Shown: positions 24,279-32,068 of the stretch, one piece after another
Position numbering within the stretch: the first letter of the stretch is position 1
Layout of the letters: each line of letters begins with the position of its first letter
Assembly: GCF_008632125.1 (NCBI RefSeq)
Contig: NZ_VWRN01000031.1
Span: 62,001-126,000 of the forward strand
DNA length: 64,000 nt
Source of the DNA: Cupriavidus cauae
GTDB lineage: Bacteria; Pseudomonadota; Gammaproteobacteria; Burkholderiales; Burkholderiaceae
Direction: 5' to 3'
Notes under the pieces: generated by a model
Told to the model about the DNA's origin: nothing
What the model saw: only the letters and a program-made list of their open reading frames with translations
Database searches by the model: none
Made by a program: the position numbers and the translations under genes

Positions 24279-27200
24279 GGGGTATCACGGAGGACGCAGT
24301 TGAACAGGCATTGGTTGAGTGGCTGGCCGCACTCGGCTGGCAGACCGCCCATGGACCTCATATATCGCCCCCAGACTCCAAGACGCCAGGCACGGAACGC
24401 GACACCTATCGTGATGTAGCACTGCGCCACCGGCTGGCTGCCGCCATTGCGAAGCTGAATCCGCACGTTCCCGCCGTCGCACGCGACGATGCGTTGCGCC
24501 AGGTGCTGAGCCCAAATGTGGTGGGCCTTGTCAACGTCAATCGTCAGCTCTACCGCTGGCTTGTAGACGGCGTGCCTGTCCAGTTCCAGAAGGACGGCGA
24601 AACGCGCGGGGACCGCGTCCGCCTCGTAGATTTCACCGACGTCGCCGCCAATGACTGGCTCGCCGTCAACCAGCTGTACATCCAAGGCCCGAAACGGCCT
24701 CGTCGACCGGATGTCGTGCTGTACCTCAACGGCCTGCCGATTGTCGTAATTGAACTGAAGAACCCCGGCGATGAGAACGCCGACATTTGGGCCGCCTGGA
24801 ACCAGCTGCAGGCTTACCATCAGGACATCCCGGACCTGTTCAACACCAATGCCATCGAGGTCATCTCCGACGGCACCACCGCTCGTATGGGTTCCCTAAC
24901 GTCGAACAAGGAGCGCTTCCTGGCCTGGCGCACCATCGACGGTCAAGAGACGGACCCGCTCGGCGCGATGCGGGAGCTCGAGACGCTGACGCGCGGCTTG
25001 TTCCGCCGGGACTACGTGCTTGAGTACCTGCGCCACTTCATCCTCTTCGAGGACGAGGGCCAACTTGTCAAGAAGGTCGCGGCATATCACCAATTCCATG
25101 CTGTACGCGCGGTCGTGCAGAGCGTGCTGCAAGCCTCCGCCCCGGGTGGGTCGCGCAAGGGGGGCGTCGTTTGGCATACGCAGGGTGCGGGCAAGAGCAT
25201 TGAAATGACATGCCTGGCCGGTGCCCTGATGGCCCACGAGGGCATGGGCAACCCGACGCTCGTGGTCGTGACGGACCGCAATGACCTCGACAACCAGCTA
25301 TTTGGGGTGTTTGCAGGCGCGAATGAACTGCTGCGTGAAACCCCCGTACAGGCCGACACCCGGCCCGAGCTACGCCGCCTACTGGCGAACCGTCCATCGG
25401 GCGGCATCATCTTCACCACTATCCAGAAGTTTACTCCCGGCGCAGACGAGGACACGTTCCCCGTGCTGTCCGACCGTCGCAATATCGTCGTGATTTGCGA
25501 CGAGGCTCACCGAAGCCAATACGGCTTCGACGCGCGGCTGCCCAATACGAACAGCAAGGGTGAAAGCACGGCGGTCCGCTATGGCTACGCGCAATATTTG
25601 CGCGACGCGCTGCCAGAGGCCACTTTCGTTGCATTCACCGGCACGCCGGTATCGCTCGATGACCGTGACACTCGGGCCGTGTTCGGCGACTACGTCCACA
25701 TCTACGACATCGAGCAGGCGGTAAAGGATGGGGCTACGGTGCCCATCTACTACGAGAGCCGCCTCGCTAGCCTGGAGCTGAAAGAGGAAGATGCCAGCGC
25801 ACTCGATGACGAAGTGGACGAACTGACTGAGGACGAGGAAAGCGATGAGGCCAAGGTCGCGACGTTGCGCCGCTGGGCTGCGCTGGAGAGAATCGTCGGC
25901 GCACCGCCGCGTATCCAGAAGATCGCCGCCGACATCGTCTGCCACTTGGAGAACCGCCAATCCGTGATGGACGGCAAGGCGATGATTGTCGCGATGAGCC
26001 GCGACATCTGCGTGCATCTCTACAATGCGATTACGCAGCTTCGCCCGGAATGGCACAGCGACGACCCAACACAGGGTGCCATCAAGATTGTGATGACCGG
26101 CTCCGCATCCGACAAGGCAATGCTCAAGCCGCACATCTATCCCAAGAAGGTGCGCGACGACTTGGAAAAGCGCTTCAAGGACCCCCACGACCCCTTCAAG
26201 CTGGTGATTGTGCGGGATATGTGGTTGACCGGGTTCGATGCCCCGTGCATGCACACGATGTACATCGACAAGCCGATGCGCGGTCATAACCTGATGCAAG
26301 CCATCGCCCGCGTGAACCGGGTATTCAAGGACAAACCGGGTGGCCTGGTAGTCGATTACATCGGTATCGCCAACGAGCTGAAAGCGGCGCTGGCTACATA
26401 TACGCAAGCCCGTGGGCGAGGCAAGCCGACTATCGACGCGCACGACGCATTGGCCGTCCTGATCGAAAAGATGGACGTGCTGCACGACATGCTCCATGGC
26501 GTCGATTACACGGCGTTTCGGACCCAGGCGTGGCAACTGTTGCCCGCTGTGGCCGACCATTTGCTGGGCCAGGATGATGGCAAGAAGCGCTTCGCCGACA
26601 CGGTGCTGGCGGCGAGCAAGGCATTCGCCTTGTGTTGCACGCTCGAAGATGCGCTAGCCTATCGTGATGAATTGGCATTCCTGCAAGCCGTCAAGGCAGC
26701 GCTCATCAAGCATAGTGGTGCCGACAAGGCCCTGACGGACGAGCAGAAGGAACATGCTGTACGGCAGATTATCAGCCGGGCGGTGGTCAGCGACCAGGTC
26801 ATCGATATCTTCTCTGCGGCCGGTCTGCAACGTCCGGACATCAGCGTCCTCTCCGACGACTTTTTGGAAGACGTGCGGCACATGCAGCAACGTAACCTGG
26901 CTGTGGAGTTGCTGGAACGCCTGCTGAAAGACCAGATCAAGTCCCGCTTCAAGGCCAACGTCGTGCAGAGCGCGAAGTTCTCAGAGCTCCTGCAGCAGAG
27001 CCTGACCCGCTACCGCAATCGCGCCGTTGAGACGGCCCAGGTCATCGAGGAGCTCATCGCCATGGCGAAGAAGTTCCAAGCTGAGGCAATGCGGGGCATG
27101 GAGTTGGGCCTGAGCCCCGACGAGATGGCGTTCTACGATGCGCTAGCCACTAACGAAGCCGCCGTGCGCGAGTTAGGCGACGAGACGTTGAAAAAAATCG

Positions 27201-27397
27201 CGGTGGAGCTGGTCGTGAAACTGCGCGGCTCCGTCACGGTAGACTGGGCGAAGCGGGAAGCTGTCCGGGCGAAGCTCCGCGTGATGGTGAAAACTCTGCT
27301 CAAGCGCTACAAGTATCCGCCAGACCGGCAGGAGGAAGCGACGAACGTCGTCATGAGACAGGCGGAGACGTTGTCGGCGGAGTGGGTTGCGGCGTAG
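24275..27397 (+). CDS. hsdR: Type I restriction endonuclease subunit
   Basis: 1040 aa translocase-nuclease. A PD-(D/E)xK nuclease domain is seen near the N-terminus ([19 protein letters not shown]160 and K162), followed by SF2 helicase motor domains with QGAGKS at about 303 and DEAH at 409, motif III (FTGTP) and motif VI (QAIARVNR), and a helical C-terminal region that contacts HsdM. Its ATG overlaps the hsdS stop (ATGA), so it is translationally coupled. Length is normal. It cuts DNA that lacks the HsdM methyl marks after ATP-driven translocation. All key residues seen are present, so the system is probably active. Confidence 0.95.
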   Translation: MRGITEDAVEQALVEWLAALGWQTAHGPHISPPDSKTPGTERDTYRDVALRHRLAAAIAKLNPHVPAVARDDALRQVLSPNVVGLVNVNRQLYRWLVDGVPVQFQKDGETRGDRVRLVDFTDVAANDWLAVNQLYIQGPKRPRRPDVVLYLNGLPIVVIELKNPGDENADIWAAWNQLQAYHQDIPDLFNTNAIEVISDGTTARMGSLTSNKERFLAWRTIDGQETDPLGAMRELETLTRGLFRRDYVLEYLRHFILFEDEGQLVKKVAAYHQFHAVRAVVQSVLQASAPGGSRKGGVVWHTQGAGKSIEMTCLAGALMAHEGMGNPTLVVVTDRNDLDNQLFGVFAGANELLRETPVQADTRPELRRLLANRPSGGIIFTTIQKFTPGADEDTFPVLSDRRNIVVICDEAHRSQYGFDARLPNTNSKGESTAVRYGYAQYLRDALPEATFVAFTGTPVSLDDRDTRAVFGDYVHIYDIEQAVKDGATVPIYYESRLASLELKEEDASALDDEVDELTEDEESDEAKVATLRRWAALERIVGAPPRIQKIAADIVCHLENRQSVMDGKAMIVAMSRDICVHLYNAITQLRPEWHSDDPTQGAIKIVMTGSASDKAMLKPHIYPKKVRDDLEKRFKDPHDPFKLVIVRDMWLTGFDAPCMHTMYIDKPMRGHNLMQAIARVNRVFKDKPGGLVVDYIGIANELKAALATYTQARGRGKPTIDAHDALAVLIEKMDVLHDMLHGVDYTAFRTQAWQLLPAVADHLLGQDDGKKRFADTVLAASKAFALCCTLEDALAYRDELAFLQAVKAALIKHSGADKALTDEQKEHAVRQIISRAVVSDQVIDIFSAAGLQRPDISVLSDDFLEDVRHMQQRNLAVELLERLLKDQIKSRFKANVVQSAKFSELLQQSLTRYRNRAVETAQVIEELIAMAKKFQAEAMRGMELGLSPDEMAFYDALATNEAAVRELGDETLKKIAVELVVKLRGSVTVDWAKREAVRAKLRVMVKTLLKRYKYPPDRQEEATNVVMRQAETLSAEWVAA

Positions 27398-27828
27398 ACT
27401 CGCTCGACAAGTATCGGTATGGCAAGTAGCGCCCCCCCCCCCATTTACGAGACGAGTCACGATGACCCTTACCCGCGCAGTCGTTGACGGCATGGGAACA
27501 GATTAATGAGCCGAATTTCCCACGGCGTCATCCGGAGGATTGCTGATTTAAGGAGCGCTTCATGCCTATCGGTATCGTAAGCGCTTATTGCTTTTTCGCT
27601 TGGAGCCAAATCGCTTCGCCGCAGCGCATGCGGATTCGTCCTTGTGCTAACTATTCGCGACCGCCGTTCGGTAAAGCTGGGTGGATGACGGCTTCTCACG
27701 ATTCGAAGGTTGCCATGTGAACACGGCCGAACGGCCTTCGAACTCAGATGAAAACATCTTGGCAACTGGTGCCACCTCAAAGCGAATAGTACGTAGGCGG
27801 TAGCGTATGCGCTGGCCCATCCGGTGAG
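27398..27828. other. Intergenic stretch between hsdR and the minus-strand block
   Basis: 431 bp between convergent genes. It contains a run of 11 C residues (27432-27442) about 35 bp past hsdR. No hairpin with a U-tract was found and no frame looks like a gene. Confidence 0.5.
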
Positions 27829-28542
27829 TCAAGATCCCGGTGGATATGGAAGGCGAAGCTCCGCAAAGGTGGGTTGCTTCAATCGTGGGATTTCTGTGCG
27901 AGCAAAGTGGGTCGCGTATGTCTTGCCGTCGAAGCCGAGCGGAACAAGCTCTTTGGAGGCGAGCCATTTAGCGACTCGCGCGACAGCGCAAATGAAGACG
28001 GGGATTACGTTGACATAGATCTGATCTTGCGGATAGCGTCGTTGGGCTCCGTGGGAGGCAATGGAGACGAATGAAAGGTCTTCGTCCCACAGAGCGCGCA
28101 GCTTCTCGGGGTCTCGGATGGAAGCGTGTTCCAATCTCTTCGAAAAATCTTTGAGGAGCAGGAAATAATTCGAGGTGCCAGTCGCCACTCCACCATAGTT
28201 GGCAAGCAAGAACGCAGCCCCAGCCATTTTGACCAAGCCACCATTCATGTGCATTGCCTTGTTCCAACTGACGAAAAGGCTGTGGTCGCGATGATGGAGA
28301 GCATTGCGAAGGACGATCAATAGCGACGTATCGCCGTAGCCAAAATAGTCGAAGCCGGCAATCTTTTTCGTGACGTCGTAGAGGGTGTGAAAGGCCTCCA
28401 GCTTCGATTCGAAAGCACGATCAAGGTTGTTGATGGCCTCTTCCGGATCCACGGCGAATAGTCTATTGAAAGACACGCTTGCCTCAGCGTAAAGACGCAT
28501 GCTGTTTGAAAGCGTTTCCCAAGCGTGCTGAGCGGGCTCCAT
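27829..28542 (-). CDS. HEPN-like protein, candidate RNase effector
   Basis: 237 aa, predicted largely alpha-helical, soluble, no signal peptide. Residues 79-84 read RNALHH, an R-N-x3-H arrangement that matches the catalytic Rx4-6H motif of HEPN ribonucleases, in a helix preceded by a conserved-looking GDTSLLIVL and followed by RDHSLFVSWN. HEPN proteins are common effectors in toxin-antitoxin and abortive-infection systems. The gene has its own 160-bp upstream region with an inverted repeat, behind a terminator, so it is a separate transcript from the two genes upstream on the same strand. Family assignment rests on one motif and helical character. Confidence 0.6.
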   Translation of the reverse strand: MEPAQHAWETLSNSMRLYAEASVSFNRLFAVDPEEAINNLDRAFESKLEAFHTLYDVTKKIAGFDYFGYGDTSLLIVLRNALHHRDHSLFVSWNKAMHMNGGLVKMAGAAFLLANYGGVATGTSNYFLLLKDFSKRLEHASIRDPEKLRALWDEDLSFVSIASHGAQRRYPQDQIYVNVIPVFICAVARVAKWLASKELVPLGFDGKTYATHFARTEIPRLKQPTFAELRLPYPPGS

Positions 28543-28568
28543 TGCATCCCATAGTTTTTCTACGTCCT

Positions 28569-28590
28569 GTACATGCTACCAGGTATGTAC
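28569..28590. promoter_or_regulatory. Inverted repeat upstream of the HEPN-like gene
   Basis: GTACAT (28569-28574) and ATGTAC (28585-28590) face each other across 10 bp, 27 bp upstream of the HEPN-like start codon. Possible operator. Confidence 0.35.
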
Positions 28591-28671
28591 TTGCAAACCC
28601 ACGCCCGTGCATGTGATCTACCTAGAGGTCGAGGGTGCCAATGCGTTACAACTGTTCCCGGCTCATGAATG

Positions 28672-28695
28672 AAAAAGCCGCCTTGTAGGCGGCTT
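28672..28695 (-). terminator. Intrinsic terminator of the nucleotidyltransferase operon
   Basis: On the minus strand AAGCCGCC pairs with GGCGGCTT (28675-28682 and 28688-28695) around a 5-nt loop, followed by a T5 run. It starts 6 nt after the stop of the 324-aa gene. Confidence 0.85.
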
Positions 28696-28700
28696 CCATT

Positions 28701-29675
28701 TCATTGGTCGTTGCCCGGCTCCGGCCGCACAAGCCGTTGCAGCGTATGCACTTGCCTTGGCGCTCGGTTACGCTCGCGCAGCTCACGGGTCTTAAGTTCG
28801 ACGACCCACGGTGTTCGGGTGATGGCGCGCGGGTCGACTGGCGGATGCTCTTCGTCGCCTTGGCCATGAATCTGACGGAACACGGATGAGCTAAGTGTTC
28901 CCTTGAGGACCGCCTGCTGGCCGTCGACCATGGTGATGAGATCGAACCGTTTCGACTCGGGCAACACGAAAAGCGTGCCCGTCATTTCCACGTCGCGCTC
29001 TACGATTTCTATCGCTTGGGTACGCTCGCGCGCGCGCGATACCGCATGGCGATCGAGCAGGAAATCCCGCGTGCCATCGACGACCCGCATCGTTGCGCCG
29101 AAGTCGTCGAGACGTTGGAAAAATTGCCGAAGTGTGACCAGGAGTCGCTCATCCAGTTCAGATGCCGCTTCCTCAAACACAGCCTCATCGTCGGCACCAA
29201 CTCGCGAAAGAATGTCAGCCACTTCGTCGACCGCTTCTTTCAGTGGCGTTTCGACTAGCTGGGCATCGTTGCCCGATTCCTCAAGCACAAAACCCACGGA
29301 GCCCCGCACGATGTTCGTTACGAGCATTTGTGAGGTATCGCCACCCGGCACAGGTCCGCGTTGGGCCAGTCGACCAAACTCACGACCAGAGTAACGCTTC
29401 GAAATTAGCGCCTGTAAATCCTCTAGTGCCTTGCCCGCGAAGTCAGCATTGATGCCGCGGGAGCCTTGGACGGGGCGCCCACCGAAAAACACGCCAAGCT
29501 CGGCGTGCGTGACCGGACGTGAGACAATCTGATCCAGTGCGTGTTTGATTTCTTCCTTGCGGGCGCTGAACTGATACCAGCCGATTGGGTCCTCTTCCTC
29601 GGTGAAGGACGTAAGCAATGCATCGACGGCAGAGAGATCGGCCTTGAGTGCGTCAACTTCGAGCTTCCTAAGCAT
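28701..29675 (-). CDS. Unknown protein coupled to the nucleotidyltransferase-like gene
   Basis: 324 aa, acidic and soluble; no family recognised. The first 60 residues are helical and charged (ALKADLSAVDALLTS, FSARKEEIKHALDQI) and could form a coiled coil; the middle has acidic helical stretches (DEAVFEEAASELDERLL), and residues of about 225-270 form a beta-rich segment (TGTLFVLPESKRFDLI). ATG 29675 overlaps the stop region of the upstream gene by 8 bp and has AGGGGG 5 nt before it; a longer start at 29693 exists. A strong terminator follows the gene. The obligate-looking coupling suggests it acts with the nucleotidyltransferase, as partner, target or effector. Confidence 0.7.
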   Translation of the reverse strand: MLRKLEVDALKADLSAVDALLTSFTEEEDPIGWYQFSARKEEIKHALDQIVSRPVTHAELGVFFGGRPVQGSRGINADFAGKALEDLQALISKRYSGREFGRLAQRGPVPGGDTSQMLVTNIVRGSVGFVLEESGNDAQLVETPLKEAVDEVADILSRVGADDEAVFEEAASELDERLLVTLRQFFQRLDDFGATMRVVDGTRDFLLDRHAVSRARERTQAIEIVERDVEMTGTLFVLPESKRFDLITMVDGQQAVLKGTLSSSVFRQIHGQGDEEHPPVDPRAITRTPWVVELKTRELRERNRAPRQVHTLQRLVRPEPGNDQ

Positions 29676-30342
29676 CGTTGCCCCCCTGGTCATCAAACTG
29701 GAGGTTCTGCAGCATTATCCTCGCCTGTATGTCGTCAGACACCAGTGGCACCTGTACGATTCCCTTCCACAAGGCTGTTGCTCTTTGATGTGAGAACAGC
29801 CCAAACCAGTACCGCGTACGGTCAACAAGAAGTTCGGGACGCAGTTGCCTCATGTCGACAAAGAACGCATCACATTTATGTAGCCGTTTGGTCTCGCGAG
29901 GGTCGAACAACGCTTGGTTCTGCAAGACCCATGCGCGATAAGCGAGCGGGTCGGCGGATGGCGGCCCATAGGCAAAGGTGACGACGTCGATGTCGGCAGG
30001 CGGTCGCCCCCTCGAATGCTCCACGTCTTCGACAAAACTTCCATCAAACCATTGAAACCCTTGAGTAATGCCGATATTTCGCAGCGCTTCGCGGTAGGCG
30101 ATTAGCCCATCAAGAAGATCGGCGCGATGCCGGGATGTTGCAAACTGCTGCGCAAACTCCAAAAACTCGGCCCGGTACGGCGACATAGTTGCCGACTGAG
30201 TGGGGTCGGCGCCAGTGTATGGCGGCAGGACCATCGAGGCATTGAATCGAGGTAGCACGCTGTTCCCATGATCAATTTTGGGATGGCAATTATCGCAAAA
30301 AGCGGTCGGATGCAGCCATTTACAGGGGTTACATTTGGTCAT
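29668..30342 (-). CDS. Nucleotidyltransferase-like protein with four-cysteine N-terminus
   Basis: 224 aa. Residues 99-119 read FDGSFVED...PPADIDVV: the GS helix-cap motif (G101-S102) and D-x-D metal-binding pair (D117, D119) of the polymerase-beta-like nucleotidyltransferase fold, of the DUF6932 kind. The N-terminus CNPC-x8-CDNC (C4, C7, C16, C19) looks like a small zinc-binding knuckle, unusual ahead of this domain. A shorter start at residue 37 would remove it; I keep ATG 30342 because the cysteine spacing looks real. It is the first gene of a two-gene operon. Probable role: nucleotidylation of a partner or RNA, as in MNT-type antitoxins. Inference. Confidence 0.65.
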   Translation of the reverse strand: MTKCNPCKWLHPTAFCDNCHPKIDHGNSVLPRFNASMVLPPYTGADPTQSATMSPYRAEFLEFAQQFATSRHRADLLDGLIAYREALRNIGITQGFQWFDGSFVEDVEHSRGRPPADIDVVTFAYGPPSADPLAYRAWVLQNQALFDPRETKRLHKCDAFFVDMRQLRPELLVDRTRYWFGLFSHQRATALWKGIVQVPLVSDDIQARIMLQNLQFDDQGGNDA

Positions 30343-30552
30343 CTACGGTGCGCTGGCCCTGTCTCCGGCATCGAGCTGCCCCTAGCGCGCCTCTTCAGCC
30401 GTCATCAAGCGTGCCAGCCACCTCATCAACGTCCTTGATGACGACCATCGGCAGAGCGGCGTCCGCTTACGGTGCTCCGGGATAGCCATCACCCGCCAAA
30501 GGCGGGATAGCGCCCATGAAATGGTTAGGCGGTGATTCCCGCCCCTCGCGCG

Positions 30553-30804
30553 CTATTTTCGCAGGAATTCTGGTACTTCGGTGTCAACTGCCGAGGCGCG
30601 GAATTCCGAAGCTGCGCGACGTACGACCCAGTGGGTGCCATCAGGGCCGTGCTTGCACATGGTGATATACCCAGACCTTTCTCGCGCGGTCGCCTCTCGC
30701 CGGCGCTGCCGCTGGTCTACCAGGCACCACACCCGCACGATCAACCATAGGCCCGCCGCCCCAAATAGGATGGTGCCGAGAACAACAGCTGCAGTACTGT
30801 GCAT
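30553..30804 (-). CDS. Small single-pass membrane protein
   Basis: 83 aa. One hydrophobic helix near the N-terminus (AAVVLGTILFGAAGLWLIV) is followed by a basic patch (DQRQRRREATARER), predicting an inner-membrane anchor with a cytoplasmic C-terminal domain. GGAGGAG lies 8 nt before ATG 30804, which argues strongly for translation. It is the last gene before the right attachment site and reads away from it. No family recognised; small membrane proteins of this type can be regulators or effectors in defence loci, but nothing here proves it. Confidence 0.6.
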   Translation of the reverse strand: MHSTAAVVLGTILFGAAGLWLIVRVWCLVDQRQRRREATARERSGYITMCKHGPDGTHWVVRRAASEFRASAVDTEVPEFLRK

Positions 30805-31100
30805 GGGCGTCTCCTCCGGTCAATCAATCGATTGTAGGCGGAACCAGGTCGTCAGTAGCCGCCGAGCACCCTATTCGCCTTCTCGACTGGGCAGGCGCTG
30901 GGCTAGGTAAGTGGTGACAGCCAAGAGGAGCGGGCGGCGCCCCTCACCATGCCCGTTGCAGACGCGGGAGGCACCTCTGAGAGGCGCGGTGTCGTACCGC
31001 TGAACGCGCGGAGTGTCCCATCGGGGCGATGGTCGCCATTCCGCTATGCCACTAAGGGTTTTTTCAATGCCATGAGCTTGGAGGGAACCGTTGCCGCAAC

Positions 31101-31122
31101 CGCTTACAAGGGGATTACACGG
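31101..31122 (+). repeat. Right copy of a 22-bp terminal direct repeat
   Basis: Begins CGCTTACA and ends TTACACGG; 19 of 22 positions match 15526-15547 in the same orientation. It lies 55 bp inside the right attachment repeat. Confidence 0.6.
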
Positions 31123-31136
31123 GACTACAAACGAAC

Positions 31137-31169
31137 AAGGGGTTACAACGCGACGCGCTGTAACCCCTT
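31137..31169 (-). terminator. Element-supplied hairpin beyond tRNA-Phe
   Basis: Perfect 11-bp stem AAGGGGTTACA (31137-31147) with TGTAACCCCTT (31159-31169) around an 11-nt loop, 8 bp past the tRNA 3' end. It may replace the displaced native terminator or be an integrase-binding inverted repeat; the stem word GGTTACA also appears in the terminal repeats. Confidence 0.55.
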
Positions 31170-31176
31170 GATAATA

Positions 31177-31227
31177 CTGGTGGCCTGGGACGGAATCGAA
31201 CCGCCGACACAAGGATTTTCAATCCTC
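31177..31227 (-). repeat. Right attachment-site repeat
   Basis: 51 bp identical to 15353-15403, forming the 3' part of the intact tRNA-Phe gene. On integration the element restored the tRNA with its own copy of this segment. Confidence 0.93.
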
Positions 31228-31253
31228 TGCTCTACCGACTGAGCTACCGGGCC
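31178..31253 (-). tRNA. tRNA-Phe (GAA)
   Basis: 76-nt gene with encoded CCA. The acceptor stem starts GGCCCGG, the D-arm is GCTCAGTCGGTAGAGC, the anticodon loop TTGAAAA carries GAA, and the T-arm is GGCGGTTCGATTCCGTC. The 3' half is shared with the left attachment repeat. A near-consensus promoter lies 11 bp upstream. Probably the target and only functional copy at this locus. Confidence 0.96.
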
Positions 31254-31264
31254 AAAGAAGCGAA

Positions 31265-31293
31265 ACTATAACAGCGGGCATGGGACTGGTCAA
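31265..31293 (-). promoter_or_regulatory. tRNA-Phe promoter
   Basis: On the minus strand TTGACC (31288-31293) and TATAGT (31265-31270) are separated by exactly 17 bp, with the -10 element ending 11 bp before the tRNA. Close to the sigma-70 consensus. Confidence 0.8.
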
Positions 31294-31319
31294 CCCCCCG
31301 CCGCGCCGAATCGTCATCC

Positions 31320-32012
31320 TTACTGCTCGGCCGGCTCCGGCTTGTTGCGGCTCAGCTCGACGCCGAGCTGCTTGAGCTTGCGATACAGGTGGGTACGCTC
31401 CAGGCCGGTCTTCTCGGCCACGCGCGTCATGCTGCCGTGCTCGCGCAGCAGGTGGTATTCGAAGTAGGCGCGCTCGAACATGTCGCGCGCCTCGCGCAGC
31501 GGCATGTCGAAGGAGAACTGCATTTCGGCTTCGGGTACGCGCTGCGGCGTGCCGTTGGCGGACGCTTCCGTGGGCGCGGTCTCGGCGGCGCGGGCGGCGG
31601 GCTCGGCGGCCGGGGCCGCGGGCGCGGCTGCCGCGCGCGGACGTTCCTGGCCGCGTGCCAGGCCCTGCTCGACCGCGGACAGCAGCTTCTGCAGCGCGAT
31701 CGGTTTCTCCAGGAAATTGAGCGCGCCGATCTTGGTCGCTTCCACCGCGGTATCGATGGTCGCGTGCCCGGACATCATGATCACGGGCATCGTCAGCTGG
31801 CCTTGCGAGGACCATTCCTTGAGCAGCGTCACACCGTCGGTGTCCGGCATCCAGATGTCGAGCAGCACCAGGTCGGGCGTATTGCCGGCACGGTATTCAC
31901 GGGCTTGTTGCGCGTTTTCGGCTACTTCGACTACATGGCCTTCGTCGCTGAGGATTTCCGAGAGCAGTTCACGGATACCCATTTCGTCGTCGACTACGAG
32001 GATGGTTGCCAT
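31320..32012 (-). CDS. ntrX: NtrX-like response regulator lacking the AAA+ domain
   Basis: 230 aa. A receiver domain (1-120; VVDDE, LLDIWMPDTDG with the acceptor Asp, and MMSGHAT, EKP) is joined by an Ala/Pro/Glu-rich linker to a Fis-type helix-turn-helix (MTRVAEKTGLERTHLYRKL). The sigma-54-interacting AAA+ domain of classical NtrX is absent, so it cannot activate sigma-54 promoters itself. The kinase gene lies 56 bp upstream on the same strand, in an operon with DUF4390 and rsmB. Betaproteobacterial NtrYX-like systems have this short architecture; the regulated process (nitrogen, redox or membrane homeostasis) is not certain. Confidence 0.85.
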   Translation of the reverse strand: MATILVVDDEMGIRELLSEILSDEGHVVEVAENAQQAREYRAGNTPDLVLLDIWMPDTDGVTLLKEWSSQGQLTMPVIMMSGHATIDTAVEATKIGALNFLEKPIALQKLLSAVEQGLARGQERPRAAAAPAAPAAEPAARAAETAPTEASANGTPQRVPEAEMQFSFDMPLREARDMFERAYFEYHLLREHGSMTRVAEKTGLERTHLYRKLKQLGVELSRNKPEPAEQ

Positions 32013-32068
32013 ACTTTCCTCTTAACCCCTCCGCGGCGTTCCGGGTCGGACCGCATCATCATGCATCG

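Larger units (their letters stand above)
30805..31177. other. Right-end non-coding region of the element
   Basis: 373 bp with no convincing gene. The last 80 bp carry the right copy of the 22-bp terminal repeat, more TTACA-containing words and a strong hairpin against the tRNA. Probably integrase-binding DNA. Confidence 0.5.
15353..31227. mobile_element. 15.9-kb integrative element in tRNA-Phe
   Basis: Bounded by identical 51-bp copies of the tRNA-Phe 3' end (15353-15403 and 31177-31227). The intact tRNA is at the right junction and the integrase at the left. Cargo: replication module, type I restriction-modification, a minus-strand block with nucleotidyltransferase-like and HEPN-like proteins. 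The DNA is visibly less GC-rich than the flanks, most of all in hsdS. There are no capsid, tail, terminase, relaxase or mating-pair genes, so it is a satellite-like or passively moved genomic island. Confidence 0.92.

Noticed and set aside
27469-27780. 103-aa minus-strand frame between hsdR and the HEPN-like gene
   Set aside because: No ribosome-binding site, no recognisable motif, Arg/Ser-rich composition typical of noise.
15404-31176. Complete prophage
   Set aside because: An integrase and replication genes are present, but no terminase, capsid, tail, lysis or repressor cluster was found.
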